64,000 nucleotides of DNA from Heterodera schachtii (taxonomy: Eukaryota > Nematoda > Chromadorea > Rhabditida > Heteroderidae), in assembly GCA_023374025.1 (NCBI GenBank), contig SIJG01000238.1, positions 1-64,000 of the forward strand. Reading direction: 5' to 3'. Below, piece by piece: positions 13,067-24,465 of this stretch (position 1 is its first letter; every line of letters starts with the position of its first letter). The position numbers and the translations under genes are program-made. Under the pieces are notes generated by a model, which ran no database searches, was not told the origin of the DNA, and saw only the letters and a list, made by a program, of their open reading frames with translations.

Positions 13067-14228
13067 ATTTCATTTAAAGCAGTTTTGCCAGTTGTTAAAT
13101 AAATCTAGTTTCAAGGATTTAAAGTTACTTGCAAATTCCTGAAAATAATTATGGTTGTAAATTATTTGGACTAAAAGCCCTAAATATGGAATAAATCTAT
13201 AAAATGACCAATTATGTACCAAACTATGGTTTAAATCTATCAGCCAAATGGACCTTTTAAACCCCCAAAAATTCCAAAAATGAGGAATTTATTAAGCCTT
13301 AACTCACTTTATTTAATTTAGGAAAAATTAATTAAATAACAACTAAAAATTCGATTTTTTTACTACAAAATTATATTTATTTAAATCTATAGAAAACTTA
13401 TATAACTAATTTTTTCAACTTCAAGAAAATTTTAAAAAATTATCTAAATATAAAATTAATAAATTGTGCTTATGTAATCCAAAATATTCAAGATAAGAAT
13501 AAATTGATAAAACACCTCTTTTTGAGATAAGTTATAATTTCAATACCAAAATATATGGTCAACAATATAAAAAATTATTAAAATAATAATTTAATAAGAA
13601 ATAAATTAGAGAAAACCATAAATAAATAAACATTAGAACTTTCAAATACCTTGATTAATAAAATATTTTAATTTTATATAACACAATTAAGAATCTTTCG
13701 CGAATTAAAATCTTTGAATTTATCATATAAATGCATTTTATGATTAATTTAAAATATTCAATTCGAATGATTATAAAACCAAGAAAAATATCAATTATTA
13801 TAAGATCAACCCTATAAAATATTAAAACCCCACAATTGATATACAAAATAATTCAATATAAAACATTTGAATATTCTTTATAAAAAAATCGATTGGCAAA
13901 TTTATTAATAAAATACTAAAAAAAAATTTCACGATCGAGATTAAATATGACCATAAAAAATGATAATGAAGAAAAATACAAAAAAAAAAATTGAAATTGA
14001 CTAAACAACAATTATAATTTAGCAATAAAATATTATAGCTGTATTACATGAAAAAATATATTAAATAATTGAGATAATTATTAAATAATAGTAAAAATGT
14101 TATTGTCGAAATGTGTCATTTTCGATCATGAAAATGACAAATTTTCGATTAGACTATAGCCAATTTTGTATGGCTGTTTTTACACTGAACACCAGAATTT
14201 TTCTTTTTACATTAAGCTAATATGGTAC
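13067..14228. other. AT-rich stretch, no recognisable gene
   Basis: AT-rich DNA with two overlapping minus-strand frames (13655-13846 and 13822-14025) composed almost only of Ile, Phe, Leu, Asn and Lys codons. That is what this base composition gives by chance. No repeat ends or splice-site pairs stand out. Confidence 0.55.
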
Positions 14229-14294
14229 ATCAAATTAACACATATAAAAACTTAATAATTAATAAATACACTCCATAAGTACCGTAAAATGGAA
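14229..14294 (+). repeat. Dispersed direct repeat, copy 1
   Basis: About 65 bp from TCAAATTAACACATATAAAA to ACCGTAAAATGGAA recur with few changes at 20299-20363 in the same orientation. Both copies end abruptly after GTACCGTAAAATGGAA, after which the sequences are unrelated. This suggests the end of a mobile element or a duplication boundary; family unknown. Confidence 0.6.
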
Positions 14295-14734
14295 TCAAAG
14301 CTTCGTCGTTTGATTACTTAAATGATGCAGTACGCAAACATGACAAAATAAAACATGGCTATTCAGGTGCAATGGAACTGTTGTTGTTGAATGACAATTA
14401 AATATATTAATTTTCCCCAGAATTTTTATAAAATTTCATATTGTAAAACAATAATAGGAATTACACCATTTTAATTATAATGTTTTGCTGAAGGACAAAA
14501 ATTTTCGAAATATAAGCTAGATTAGATAAGGTATAATAGTCTCTTATTTAATTGTTTAAAAAGTTAATATTGACATAAGTATGTACATAGATATGAATTT
14601 TATATTCACTACTTCTTTTTCATTGTATTCAAATGAGCTTAAAATAATAATTTTCATTATTAGTGATCCGATTTTTTTTTTTTTTTTGCTAAAACCCATC
14701 ATTAGGTTTAAATAAATGCGTCAAAGAAGCTAAT

Positions 14735-15235
14735 CATTAAGGTCGCAACTTTTAGTGACGAAAAATCCCAAAATAGTTAACTAAAATAGTGAGTAAAAAT
14801 GCTAAAATAGTGATGAAATAGTGACAATAGTGACGAATAGTGACATGATTTTTAGCCAAAAATTGAGCAAAAAATTTTCTTATTCACTAGATTGCTGTTG
14901 CAAATGAGGTACATTTCTTTTCTAACAATTTCTTAGCAAATAATGACATTTTTAAACCAAAAATTACGCCAAAAAAAAAAATTTAGCGGATGAATTTTTG
15001 AGAAAATTTACAAATTCTTAGTGGTTTTTTTTTTTAATTTTCGTCGTTTTTAGGGGTGTATTTTTTGAAATTTTTTACATCGATTCTTAGGGGTGTATTT
15101 TTGATTTTATTGCATTTTTATTAAGGAATTTTCCAAAAAGACAAAACGCCAAAATAGTGAATTTTCACTATTTTAGTTACGAAGCGCCAAAATAGTGATT
15201 TCTAGTGATCGATAGTGAGATCCAAATCGAACATT
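14735..15235. repeat. Foldback-like repeat rich in AAAATAGTGA
   Basis: The motif AAAATAGTGA and close variants occurs many times near both ends: 14770-14850 in direct orientation, and 15155-15215 in both orientations, with a perfect hairpin AAAATAGTGA-ATT-TCACTATTTT near 15153-15175. TAACTAAAATAGTGA on the left reappears inverted on the right. I could not find clear terminal repeats or a target duplication, so the limits are approximate. It is probably a non-autonomous DNA element. Confidence 0.5.
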
Positions 15236-15710
15236 TCAACGCAGAAATGCGTTTTTTGAGCTCCTTTCTTCAAAACAATTGAGAAAAAAATTAGTTTTGG
15301 CACCGATGTTTTGCGCCCACCTTTTGGCGCTAGGGTTGGAAGGTCCAAATCTGAGAAACTGATTTATCAGAAATATTCTGACTTGGGGTAGTGACCAAAT
15401 TTTATTCTCGGGGTAAGCGACTCGAATAAGAAATGAAATTTTTTCCAATAATTTGTCTCCAAAATTTATTTATTTATTTTCTTGACCAATTGCAAATGTT
15501 GGGGAAAAATTGATTAAAAAAATAGTCACTTTTTAAATTTTTGTGCATAAAGACACTGATTTTTTAAATTTATAACATCTATTTTCGCGCACCTATTCTG
15601 ACATTTTTGGTGTTTTTAATTCCTATTTTGCATGTTGTTGGCACTTATTTTAGTACGTATTTCAGGATTTTTAGCACCTAAAAATACGATATTTTTAATA
15701 AATAAACAAA
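15236..15710. repeat. GC-richer stretch, probably repeat-derived
   Basis: The sequence is richer in GC than its surroundings and gives a 70-codon minus-strand frame (15236-15448) without recognisable domains. The string GGGGTAGTGACCAAATTTTATTCT at about 15384 resembles GGGGTAGCGACCAAAATTTGTTCT at about 57854, so part of it seems to be dispersed. Downstream, 15520-15710 repeats GCACC/GGCAC-type words like those in the MITE at 62.8 kb. No function is assigned. Confidence 0.35.
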
Positions 15711-18700
15711 TTAACCTATCAACTATCAAGGCATAATTGGAATTATAATTGCTAAAAATTAATTATTAAAATGAATTTTTGATGTTAATATAAACAATAA
15801 AACAAAAAAAGGCAAAAAAAAACAAGGTCAAATAAAAACCTAATAAGAAAATACATTGTAATTTAATAGAAATTGCTCTTAATCTGACTTCTTCATTGCT
15901 ATGTATCCTTATTTTAGATATTTACTAATTGTTATAAAGGCTTTAATTTAACGATGAATTCATAAAAAATAATACATCAAAATACCCAAATTTAACTTAA
16001 AACAACTGAAAAAAGGAAATCATAAATTGAAATGCACTTTATCAACATCATTATTACACAATTAAAAGAAGTAAAAATATAATAATTAAAATAAATTAAA
16101 ATATGATTAGGTTTTGAAGTTACTCTGTCTTAAAGCACAACGCCTCAAAGATAATTTACAAAAAACAAATAGTCTGGTTTGAAGATAAATAAAAAATCCA
16201 AACATATAAAAATTAGTTTTGAACTTTTTTCATTTATTAGATATCAATATATGTACAAAAAATATTTTAAAAATGTTGAGAATTATAAATTAAAATATTG
16301 GTAACGATATTTTTATAAAACTTGTCCTGACTAACATGGTCACAACAAGCAGTGTTTCGACCCATGAAAGTTCATAAATAAAAAACTAACCAAAAATACT
16401 AATTTCTTATCAATAAAAATCTTTTTTCCTAGGAGTTATAATGATTTGTTGCTTGTTTTAATTAGAATTTTTTTTTGTGGTTTGTGTGAGTCAGATGAGA
16501 AACCGAATTGCACTTTCCCCCTCAAAAGGGGGGTTATTTATATGTGTCTATAATTTAGGAGGACTGTTTCAACCTCACACTTCAATTAAAAAAATATATA
16601 CCTTTAAACATTTTCTATATTATCTACTTTTATAACGAAGTTAAAGAAAAAATAATTAGATACATTGAATCAAAAAAAAATTAAAGTACGAGGAAAAACC
16701 CAATATAGCCCTCGATTTTTTAGTAAAATATTTAAAAGTTTTTCAATTATTCCAAGCAGAAATGGTATTTTTTTTTTACAATAATGGAATTTAATTGGGA
16801 GAATAAATAAATACATTTTAATAATGTTAATAGAAATAAATAATCAATTATGATTCTCTTAAAATTAAAAACACTTAATTTTATAGTTATTTTTAAATCA
16901 ATATTGGATAAAATTACTTCAATGACGAATAAATATTAAATAAAAAATTTCGAGTATTATTTTGTAAATAAATAAAGTAACTAATTCTATCTGGTATATG
17001 TTTTATTAAATTTTAATTTGCATAATAAAAATTTTTAAAATTCATGAACATGTAGACTTAGAAATAGTCTAGTTCGTGAAAATATACTTGTTCAGTTATA
17101 TAAGGTATATTTGAAGATTAATTACAATAAAATTGTTATACTATATCGTTTTAATGTCTTTCTTGTTATATCTTTTTTATTTAATAGTTTATATTTTGTT
17201 TTAATATTTTACCATTTTCTGCTCGCGATTTTAAATTTCATTAATAAAATTTAAATAGTAATAATTTTGTTCAACAAATTTAAATGTTAAAATTATTTTA
17301 TATTTTTAGTTAAATTTTTTTGTTATCATTGGTTTGATATTCAAGTTCTGCTCTCGTCTGCGGATGCTTAGCACGTTATGTTCATTCAAAATTAACACGT
17401 AAATTGGGTTCATGCTCAAAAATAAATTTAAGTGAACCCATATTTGTTGTGTTGGTTTATAAATTTAAATACATATTATCTTATATTAAAATAATTGTTT
17501 AGATGCAACTTTATGTAAACATTTTCTTTGGATTTTAAATATTGAAAATATTATTTAATTTTAAGTCAATTCGGTTTTAAATTATTTTTTCATTAAATGC
17601 ACTCATAGCAATTAATTGTAATTTTTATAATTGCAACTTAATAATATTTCGCTTAGCAGAAATTTTTCAGAATTTTTAGCCGACAAAATATTAATTTAAA
17701 TCGAATAAACATTTCTATCATAAACTTATGACCACAAAAGTGGTACACTAAAACAAAAGTTGCTCCGTCACTAAATATTCCCTAGAGAAGATAATGATTT
17801 GTTTGATTGCTGATAAAAATAAATAAAAAGAAAAGATATGAATTTTACAATAATCCAAATAATTTAATTAAAAATTAATTGTAACCGAAAGACAGTTTAA
17901 AAATTTTGAAAACTCCAATAAACTTATTAATAAATTAGGATATTAATATTTTGAAATAAAAGCAAATTCGTTGGTATTGCATTAAATTAAAATAATATTA
18001 ATAACCAATAATTATCATTCATGTTTATATGATAGGAATGTTTAAAAAATATAAAATATTTTATTAAGCTTCTTATAACGATCTTTCGAATGTAAATATT
18101 GTGGAAATATGATCAAAATATATTCATTTTTGGATATAATTAGGAAAATTATTCTTTTTGGGATATGAGCTGAATAAATTTTGCGTTAAAAATGATTATT
18201 TTATTAGGTTAAAACAAATTTAAATTTTATACATAAATACATAAAAATTCCTTGTCAAAATAATCACAGCAATTTTTAAGGCAATTCTCTTAAAGGGATG
18301 AAATGATATAAACATTGATTATAATAGTTTGTTAAATAATTAATTTTTACGTCTCTATCGTCACGAACTGACTTTTCCAATGCCGTTCACCCTACTATAT
18401 TTGTTTATGTTATTCTGAATAAATAAAAATTATTGTAATGTAGACTCTAACTCCGGCTATACGCGAAATTGTGATCGGAAAAACTTTCAACAGTCGTGAT
18501 GAGGGAAAATGTCAAAATTTTAAATTATTTGTTCCACTGATTTTTTTAATAACAACAACAAAATTAAATAGTTAAAAAACCCAAAATATCAACAATATTT
18601 CATTATAAATGATCACAGACCCAAAACTAAATTCTAAAGAAACTTAAAAATATTAATAAAATATTTTAAATCTAATTATTAATAGAAGTGCATATATAAA

Positions 18701-20298
18701 TTATAAATGATTAAAATCTGTGAGTTGAAAAACAAAATATAATAATCTTAATTATGTGTTTTGTGTTAGGGCTTAATCTAATAATAATCAAATTTTGTAT
18801 TAATATTAAATTTATTTTCAAAAAACTAAATATAATTCAAATCATCATTTTAAAAGAAAAAATTCAAATGTAATGTATGTTTATATTAATCATTTTTGTT
18901 CACATAAAGAATTTCTCTCGCATTTATTCGAGTAAATTAAATTTTTATTATTTAATCGTCAAGATAAATTTAATTTTTATAAGCGTTATTGATGAACTCG
19001 CAAACCACGCCAGAGCGGTTCACGAGTAATTAATAAAAATAACAAACTAATTATAATAAAAATTATTAAGTTTATATAAATAATAGTTGAAAATAATGAA
19101 TTTATAAAAAAAGGTATTACTTCTTGCAAAAAACAATTTAATAAATAGTAAATGAAAAAATATATTGATCCAAAAAAAGAAGCTTAAACATTAATTAATA
19201 TTAAACATTTTATTGTAGGGTTTTTGCTCCTTGGGCGGGGGTTAGTGGAGGTCTGATGCGTCTAGGAGCTGGGACGAGGGTGAACAAAGGTCTCACTCCA
19301 GGGGACGGGGGAATAGGTTTGCTTTGAAATAAATTAAACACATATTTGTGGAATATTAATAAAAAAATTTAAAAATAAAATTCCATCCTTGGTATTTAAC
19401 AAAATTCTGGTGGAAATAAAACTTTGCTTTTGGTAAAAAATATAATATTTTAAAAACGTCATTAATACAACCTGTAAAGAATTTTTATTATTTTATTTTT
19501 GCTTTTTAACTTGTTGTTTGATTTATTAAAATTAAAAATGAAATTAATTAATTTTATATTTATATTTTCCATAGTTTAAAGTTTAATTAATTTTTTCTCA
19601 AAGAGTATTTTTAACTAATTTTTCCAAATAATTGTCGTGAACATAATAGAGAAATGAAGGTTGACAATCCTTCCCGAAAATTTGAGTTATTACTTCTGAA
19701 TATGTTACGAAAATCAAAGATTTGCTTTCGATATTAATAATGTTAGAAAATTATTTTTATTTATCATCGGCAAAAACTATAATGAGCGGAGTGTTATAAT
19801 CTAATTATTTATTTCATTTTTTGACAAACTTACGCATTCTTAAATAAAATATTATTATTCAAATATTAATTTTTGATTATTAAAAATAAATAGATTTTAT
19901 TTTACTTTAAAAAAATTTTGGAAATAAAAATAAAAATTTTTAATATTATTATCAACAGAATCCTAATAGTTTTAATCAAGATTTGATTTACAAATATATA
20001 GACAACTTTTTAATTAGTTTGTTAAAATAGCAGCCCAAAAATTTTAAAGTAAACCTTATGAACCAGCATTGTTTATGATAATTTACTTCAATTTAAGTGA
20101 ATTATTTGTCTTTGTTTTATTTCTTAGATGATAATTCGGCTTCATCGTTATAATTTAGTATAAAAATTTAATTGCGCATAATATAAATTTCCAAAACTAG
20201 TACGATTAAAATAATAAATTCTAATGACAATAAATCAATGAATTTAAAAAATAAATATTTTATCATTATGAAATTAATTTAATATAATTTCTGATTCG
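15711..20298. other. AT-rich stretch, no recognisable gene
   Basis: Long AT-rich interval. Notable points: a strong short hairpin of six C/G-rich pairs at 16517-16532 (CCCCCT, loop CAAA, AGGGGG); a GC-richer island at 18360-18560 whose plus frame reads TLTPAIREIVIGKTFNSRDE; another at 18995-19030; and a GC-rich patch at 19218-19325 listed separately. Base composition switches from A-rich to T-rich and back around 17.1-17.8 kb. No gene is supported. Confidence 0.5.
19218..19325. other. Isolated GC-rich patch
   Basis: About 105 bp, rich in G on the plus strand (GGGCGGGGGTTAGTGGAGG, GGGACGAGGG, GGGGACGGGGG), in a surrounding that is about 80% AT. The start TAGGGTTTTTG resembles hAT-type ends, but I find no matching right end or duplication. 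It could be a truncated MITE end or a foreign fragment. It has no open frame of interest. Confidence 0.4.
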
Positions 20299-20363
20299 TC
20301 AAATTGATAAATATAAAAACTTAATATTTAATGAATACACTCCATAAGTACCGTAAAATGGAA
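20299..20363 (+). repeat. Dispersed direct repeat, copy 2
   Basis: Second copy of the repeat at 14229-14294, again ending in GTACCGTAAAATGGAA. It lies directly in front of the GC-rich stretch 20380-20710. It may mark the boundary of that stretch, or both copies may be the ends of separate insertions. Confidence 0.6.
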
Positions 20364-20379
20364 AAAAAGTTATCGGAAC

Positions 20380-20710
20380 CATATATAGATCTCGCGAGAG
20401 CGCCGCGAGGCATATTCATCCACCATTTTCTCCTTTTGTTTGAAGCTCCCATCCTCGGTGAATCGTTGTCATCCTGAAAGCGCAGACAACTCAAACCATC
20501 CGGTGCTATTAATGAGGGAAGATGTGTTGGGCCAAGAGGATGCGTGGATGGGGAGAATTGGGAAAGGGCTTAGGGAAGGGAGAGGGAACTGAAGATCGAA
20601 TGCCGAGGGAAGTTTGCTACTTAACCGCTCGGTTGGCGAGTTCGAAAACCTATGTCCCACCCCCAAAACCAATTCCAAGTGAGAGAGATAAATATAATGG
20701 ACGATAAATC
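20380..20710 (-). repeat. Possible tRNA-derived SINE
   Basis: A compact GC-rich stretch of about 330 bp. On the minus strand it contains CCAACCGAGCGGTTAAGTAGC, close to the A-box (D-arm) of Ser/Leu tRNAs, followed about 20 bases later by GCATTCGATC, close to a B-box. A proper tRNA fold with an acceptor stem is not present, so this is not a tRNA gene. The two promoter-like boxes suggest a degenerate tRNA-derived SINE. Frames on both strands (20469-20780 minus, 20522-20707 plus) have biased composition and no known domain. There is no clear tail or target duplication. Confidence 0.3.
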
Positions 20711-21814
20711 GAGAAATAGAGAAAAAGAAATAAAATAATTGCGATTTAAATGTAAATGATAAATGAATAATACAAGCCATATGTCTTTCACTTTATACAA
20801 AAAAATAAAAATAATTAATAATTTTTGTCTTACAATCTTTAAAAAATCATTTAAAAAAGCAATAATTACAATGTTTTAGTTTTAATGGTAAAAAATGCCG
20901 CTTTATATTTGCAAAATAATTTTAATAAAATATAGAACTTAGTCTAAGATTAAAATTTATTCATTGAATAGACGTGTAAAATTATAATTGCAATAATTTA
21001 TTTGAAAAATAAATTCTTAAATTTAAATTTATAGTGACAAAAGTTTTCGTCACATAATTTTAAACGAGAAATTAATATGAGTTTATTAATAAAATTATCA
21101 ACTTTTAATAAGATGATTTTTGAGTCAATATCTAATCCTAAGAAAAATCATTCAAGAAAAAAAAATTGTTTTTTTAACTAAACAATAAATGAAAAATGTA
21201 AGTTTTATTTTAAAATTATTAATAAAAATTATTCACTAATGAATAAAGTGAAATCAATGAATGCCTTCGTGGCTAAAATCAAATAAAGAAAATTTTAATA
21301 TTTTAAATATATAAATAAAATTTATGGCGGTAAATTTTATAAACATATAAAAACCCAAAAGTGCCGAGATTATTAAAAATAAATTAGACCAAAACCCCTC
21401 ACTGGGCAAACAACTCCTTTCGACTAGAAACGCCACCTTGTTGAGGGAAACCGCTTCAATCAATTAAAGAAAAATAAAATGATCATAGTATTCTTTTAAA
21501 AATTATTACATTATACATTTATATAACATCAATTATAAAAAAAATAACAAAAATATTTATTATTAAAATTATTAGCTCTAAGACCAGCAATATAGAACAA
21601 TTGGATAAAAGATAACATATTTTATTAAATAAAATAATTAAGACTTATAATTATTAGGGTTAATCTTAATTAAAATAAATACAATTTATAAATAGTGCAA
21701 AAAAAAAATCTTATTGATTTTAAATGAAGCAAGAATCCATCAAATAAAAATAAATATTTGAAAGAAATGAAAATTTACGGAATATTTAATTATCTATCAT
21801 CATCTATAAAAAAA
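20711..21814. other. AT-rich stretch with one ORF-bearing island
   Basis: Mostly AT-rich. A minus-strand frame at 21254-21463 (69 codons, begins MIEAVSLNKVAFLVERSC) has a GC-richer first third and one hydrophobic stretch that could span a membrane (around residues 27-45). No family is recognised and no splice sites were identified, so it is reported only as a weak candidate. Confidence 0.25.
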
Positions 21815-21854
21815 TGAGGGGGGCTGCTCGACGTCGCTTGGCGAAAGCTGTGCC

Positions 21855-22005
21855 GCGCCATGGGGAGCATTTAAAAAAAAATTTGGCGCAATCCGACAAG
21901 TCTGAAGGGTCGAAATGGGTCCGTTGCCAGGGTCGGTTTGCGCCATAGGGAGCACTTTAAAAAAAGTTCGACCCGATTCGACAAGTCAAAAGGGTCGAAC
22001 CCCCT
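21855..22005 (+). repeat. Two-unit GC-rich tandem repeat, 85-bp period
   Basis: GCGCCATGGGGAGCATTTAAA at 21855 recurs as GCGCCATAGGGAGCACTTTAA at 21940. Each is followed by a (C)CGACAAGTC...GGGTCGAA segment. The second copy is diverged. The words CAATCCGACA and GGGTCGAA resemble the arms and ends of the MULE-type elements in this window, so it may be a piece of a related element. Confidence 0.55.
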
Positions 22006-22120
22006 TTTGCTCCTGGGTGGTGCAAAATGCATAGTCGGCATTTTCTCAGGAAGCGGTGTTTTTTGAGTCTAAAGGATGGGCGCAAGCCTAAAAAGCTGCT
22101 TTTTATACATTTTTGGTAAA

Positions 22121-22290
22121 ACGGACAAAGTGTCGACACATAGTCGGACAAACTGTCGACACACTTGCTGGGACAAAATGTCGACAGTGTTTTTGTGCAT
22201 GTAAAGGTAGGTCAAGTGAACGAGTGTCTATTTTAGACCATTTGGTCACTATGGACAAAGTGTCTAACCCGGGACAAAGAGTCGACGCGA
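22121..22290 (+). repeat. Array of GGACAAA-TGTCGACA units
   Basis: Five spaced copies of GGACAAAGTGTCGACA-like units begin at about 22122, 22144, 22170, 22251 and 22271, some degenerate. Each unit contains the SalI-type palindrome GTCGAC or a near miss. The layout (GGAC plus unit, repeated) is the same as in the arms of the MULE derivative at 12.3 kb, so this may be one arm of a related element. No inverted partner arm was found. Confidence 0.5.
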
Positions 22291-22640
22291 AGCCCCCGGG
22301 TTCCTACGGGTGCCACGCATGTTCCAGTAGCTGCTAATGCACAGCCAACAGAGCCTGTGCAGTGAAGCCACGCATGCCCATTCGCAAAGCCCTCGGGTTC
22401 CAATTGCTGCACGGGTGCCACGCATATTTCGGTAGCTGGTACTACACAGCCAACAGATCCTGTTTTACTGAATGCCACGCATGCACCTTTGCGAAGCCAT
22501 CGTTCGCCAAGCCCTCGGGTTCCAACTGTGCACGGATGCCACGCATATTTCGGTAGCTGCTGCTGCACGAACATCCAGCCACGCACCTTTCGTGAGCTGC
22601 TACTGCCCAGCAGCAGAATGCTACTGCACTAACAACCTAA
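22280..22640 (+). repeat. Diverged GC-rich minisatellite, about 105-130-bp period
   Basis: Three diverged units contain AAGCCCTCGGGTTCCAA, then GGGTGCCACGCATATTTCGG, then TAGCTGCTACTGCAC and CAGCCAACAGATCCTG. They begin near 22280, 22385 and 22508. A shorter GCCACGCATGC sub-motif occurs between the units. The stretch is among the most GC-rich in the window and gives open frames on both strands (for example 22233-22586 minus). Their products show no known domain and probably reflect the repeat rather than a gene. Confidence 0.6.
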
Positions 22641-22689
22641 CGCATCTACCACGTTTGCGCACAAATTTTGCAATACCGAAACATTCAAA

Positions 22690-23800
22690 TGGAATATCAC
22701 CATAAAAAATATGTATATTGAGAAAGAAAAACTTTCAAACTTTATTCTGTTTAAAACATTTGTTTAGATAATATTTTTTAAGATTTAATAAAAGAAACGA
22801 GGTTCCAACAAAAAAACCCTGGGGAAAAAACGATAAATTGATCAGTAAATATTGGTCAAGTTTTTACTTCAATTTATATGTAAGATATCAAAAATATACA
22901 AAAAAAAAAATGATTTTAATAATATTTTAAATAATTATAATTTTAATTATGTATTTTATTTATTTATTCGCTTTGTTCTTTGGTTTAATATAAAAAATTT
23001 TCAAATCTTGAGTACTATTTTTTTACTTTAAATTTGTGTTTTTTATATGTCACATAAAGAATGATTTATATTTATAATAATTTTATAAAATTATGGAATT
23101 TTTTTCATTTATTCATCTTGGTCTTAGGTTAAAAAAAATAATGGATTTATTTAAATAATTTTTCATTATGTATTTTCAAATTTAAGATTTTACATCAATC
23201 ATATTCTTTACCTATCTTCAATAAATTATATGAGAATTTTATGCACTCTAAATTTTTTTACCCTTGTCACGGGTTGGAAGTACTCATTAGATCTTAATTC
23301 ACTAAGTTTTATAAAATATTATATTTGCTTATATTTTCTCTATGAAAAATTAACATTTATTGAGATTTGTTATATATAGTATAAAATTTTTTAAAATTAT
23401 TTGTTTATTACAAGCTTCTCGATTAAATGCAATTCATATGGATTTTCAACTTCAATGGCTCTGCTTATTATGAGGAAAATTCGTTTAGCCATGAAATCAT
23501 TTTTTATTTTTTAATTAATATTAATGTAATTTAGTAAAGCAAATTATTCTTAAATAATATTTAACTTAATTTTAAATTAAGAAAATATTTTAGGTCCTTT
23601 ATTAAAGAATATTTATTTATTTTAAAAATTATTATGTAATATGATATGAAGAATTTTTTATTTCGTTTCATGCAAATATATTTTGAAATATTTATTTATG
23701 TACTTATTCATCGCTTATTTCATTTTGCTATAGATAATCCAAATATATATTCATATTAATGAGTTTTATTATTTATTTATTTATTCTTAAAATAAAAAAA
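22690..23800. other. AT-rich stretch, no recognisable gene
   Basis: Featureless AT-rich DNA. The plus strand is T-rich from about 22.9 kb onward. No open frame, repeat end or splice pair could be supported. Confidence 0.6.
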
Positions 23801-23802
23801 AG

Positions 23803-23945
23803 TCATCAGAAGGGCGATAACCACTTACTCTGACGACTGTTCAGATAAAAGTGCCGTAGAGTAAATGGCAAAAAAAAAAAAACAAACAAACCAAAAAAGA
23901 AAAAAAAAAACACAAACAAAACTGTGTAAATAAATTTAAAAAAAA
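23803..23945 (+). repeat. Poly-A-tailed retroposon 3' end (possible)
   Basis: About 65 bp of mixed composition (contains AAGGGCGATAACCACTTACT and AAAAGTGCCGTAGAG) are followed by about 75 bp of A-rich tail with scattered C and G. This is the usual look of the 3' end of a 5'-truncated LINE or a SINE. I do not recognise the family and found no target duplication. Confidence 0.35.
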
Positions 23946-23959
23946 ACATGTGAATAAAA

Positions 23960-24133
23960 ATGATGGGTCAATGGGTAGCCGTGATTGAAGACATTTTACA
24001 TTTTGGTTGGAAAGGTATTAAAGTCAGTGGTCAAAGTCAAATTGCGATCGGTGGAATAAATGCCAAATCATTTATGAATTTACTTGTTTGTACATTTAGC
24101 TTTTCCGGTTTTATTACCTCAGTGAACTTTTGA
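23960..24133 (+). CDS. Short ORF of unknown function (57 codons)
   Basis: Begins MMGQWVAVIEDILHFGWKG and ends with TGA at 24131. The composition is protein-like (mixed Gly, Val, Ile, Trp), unlike the Phe/Lys/Ile-rich chance frames nearby. It lies directly after the A-rich tail and 65 bases before the kinase fragment. I could not join it in frame to that fragment through any GT-AG pair. It could be an exon, a retroposed fragment or chance. Confidence 0.25.
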   Translation: MMGQWVAVIEDILHFGWKGIKVSGQSQIAIGGINAKSFMNLLVCTFSFSGFITSVNF

Positions 24134-24197
24134 GTCTTGTTTTTAAATTGATTTAAAGAATTGTTTTTTTTTGCCTAATAATATTTTGTTTTGGTCT

Positions 24198-24325
24198 AGA
24201 GATTTAAAACCTGAAAACCTATTTTTACTTTGTGAAAATTATTGTTTGTCAAAAGTGATTTGGGGATAAGTCAATTGATTTTGCGGAAATTGGAGATGTC
24301 CGACCGTTCGATCACCGTCCCAGCG
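24198..24325 (+). pseudogene. Protein kinase catalytic-loop fragment
   Basis: At 24198-24266 the plus strand reads RDLKPENLFLLCENYCLS, containing the catalytic-loop signature (H)RDLKPEN of eukaryotic Ser/Thr kinases; Asp is the catalytic base, Lys and Asn are conserved. A likely splice acceptor TTTTGGTCTAG directly precedes it and would leave the first Arg codon split between exons, so the His may lie on a previous exon. After a -1 shift at about 24254 the next frame reads SDLGISQ, which fits the DFG/DLG metal-binding motif at the expected distance, and continues to a stop at 24326. The frameshift and the lack of a recognisable APE motif suggest a pseudogene or a decayed retrocopy. An unrecognised small intron cannot be excluded. 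Confidence 0.55.
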
Positions 24326-24465
24326 TAAATCACCCAGTCGCCTCCGTCTTTTCGCTTCTCTGCACATTCTTTCTGCAGCTGTCGACTCGGTTGAATTGGG
24401 TAAATTAAATATTCTTCAAAATTTTTATTTTTACATTTTCGCAAATTTATTTGATTTATTAACAA

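Noticed and set aside
16517..16532. Bacterial-type terminator hairpin
   Set aside because: The stem is GC-rich but not followed by a clean T-run, and nothing else here is bacterial; kept only as a structural note.
20590..20680. A tRNA gene on the minus strand
   Set aside because: A-box-like and B-box-like strings exist, but no acceptor stem, anticodon arm or correct spacing can be built.
22113..22705. Overlapping frames of 64-117 codons on both strands
   Set aside because: They follow the period of the GC-rich minisatellite and show no domain; GC-rich repeats lack stops by composition.
24271..24465. Minus-strand 64-codon frame (ends [10 protein letters not shown])
   Set aside because: It overlaps the plus-strand kinase motif, which is far more specific; the minus frame is probably its shadow.
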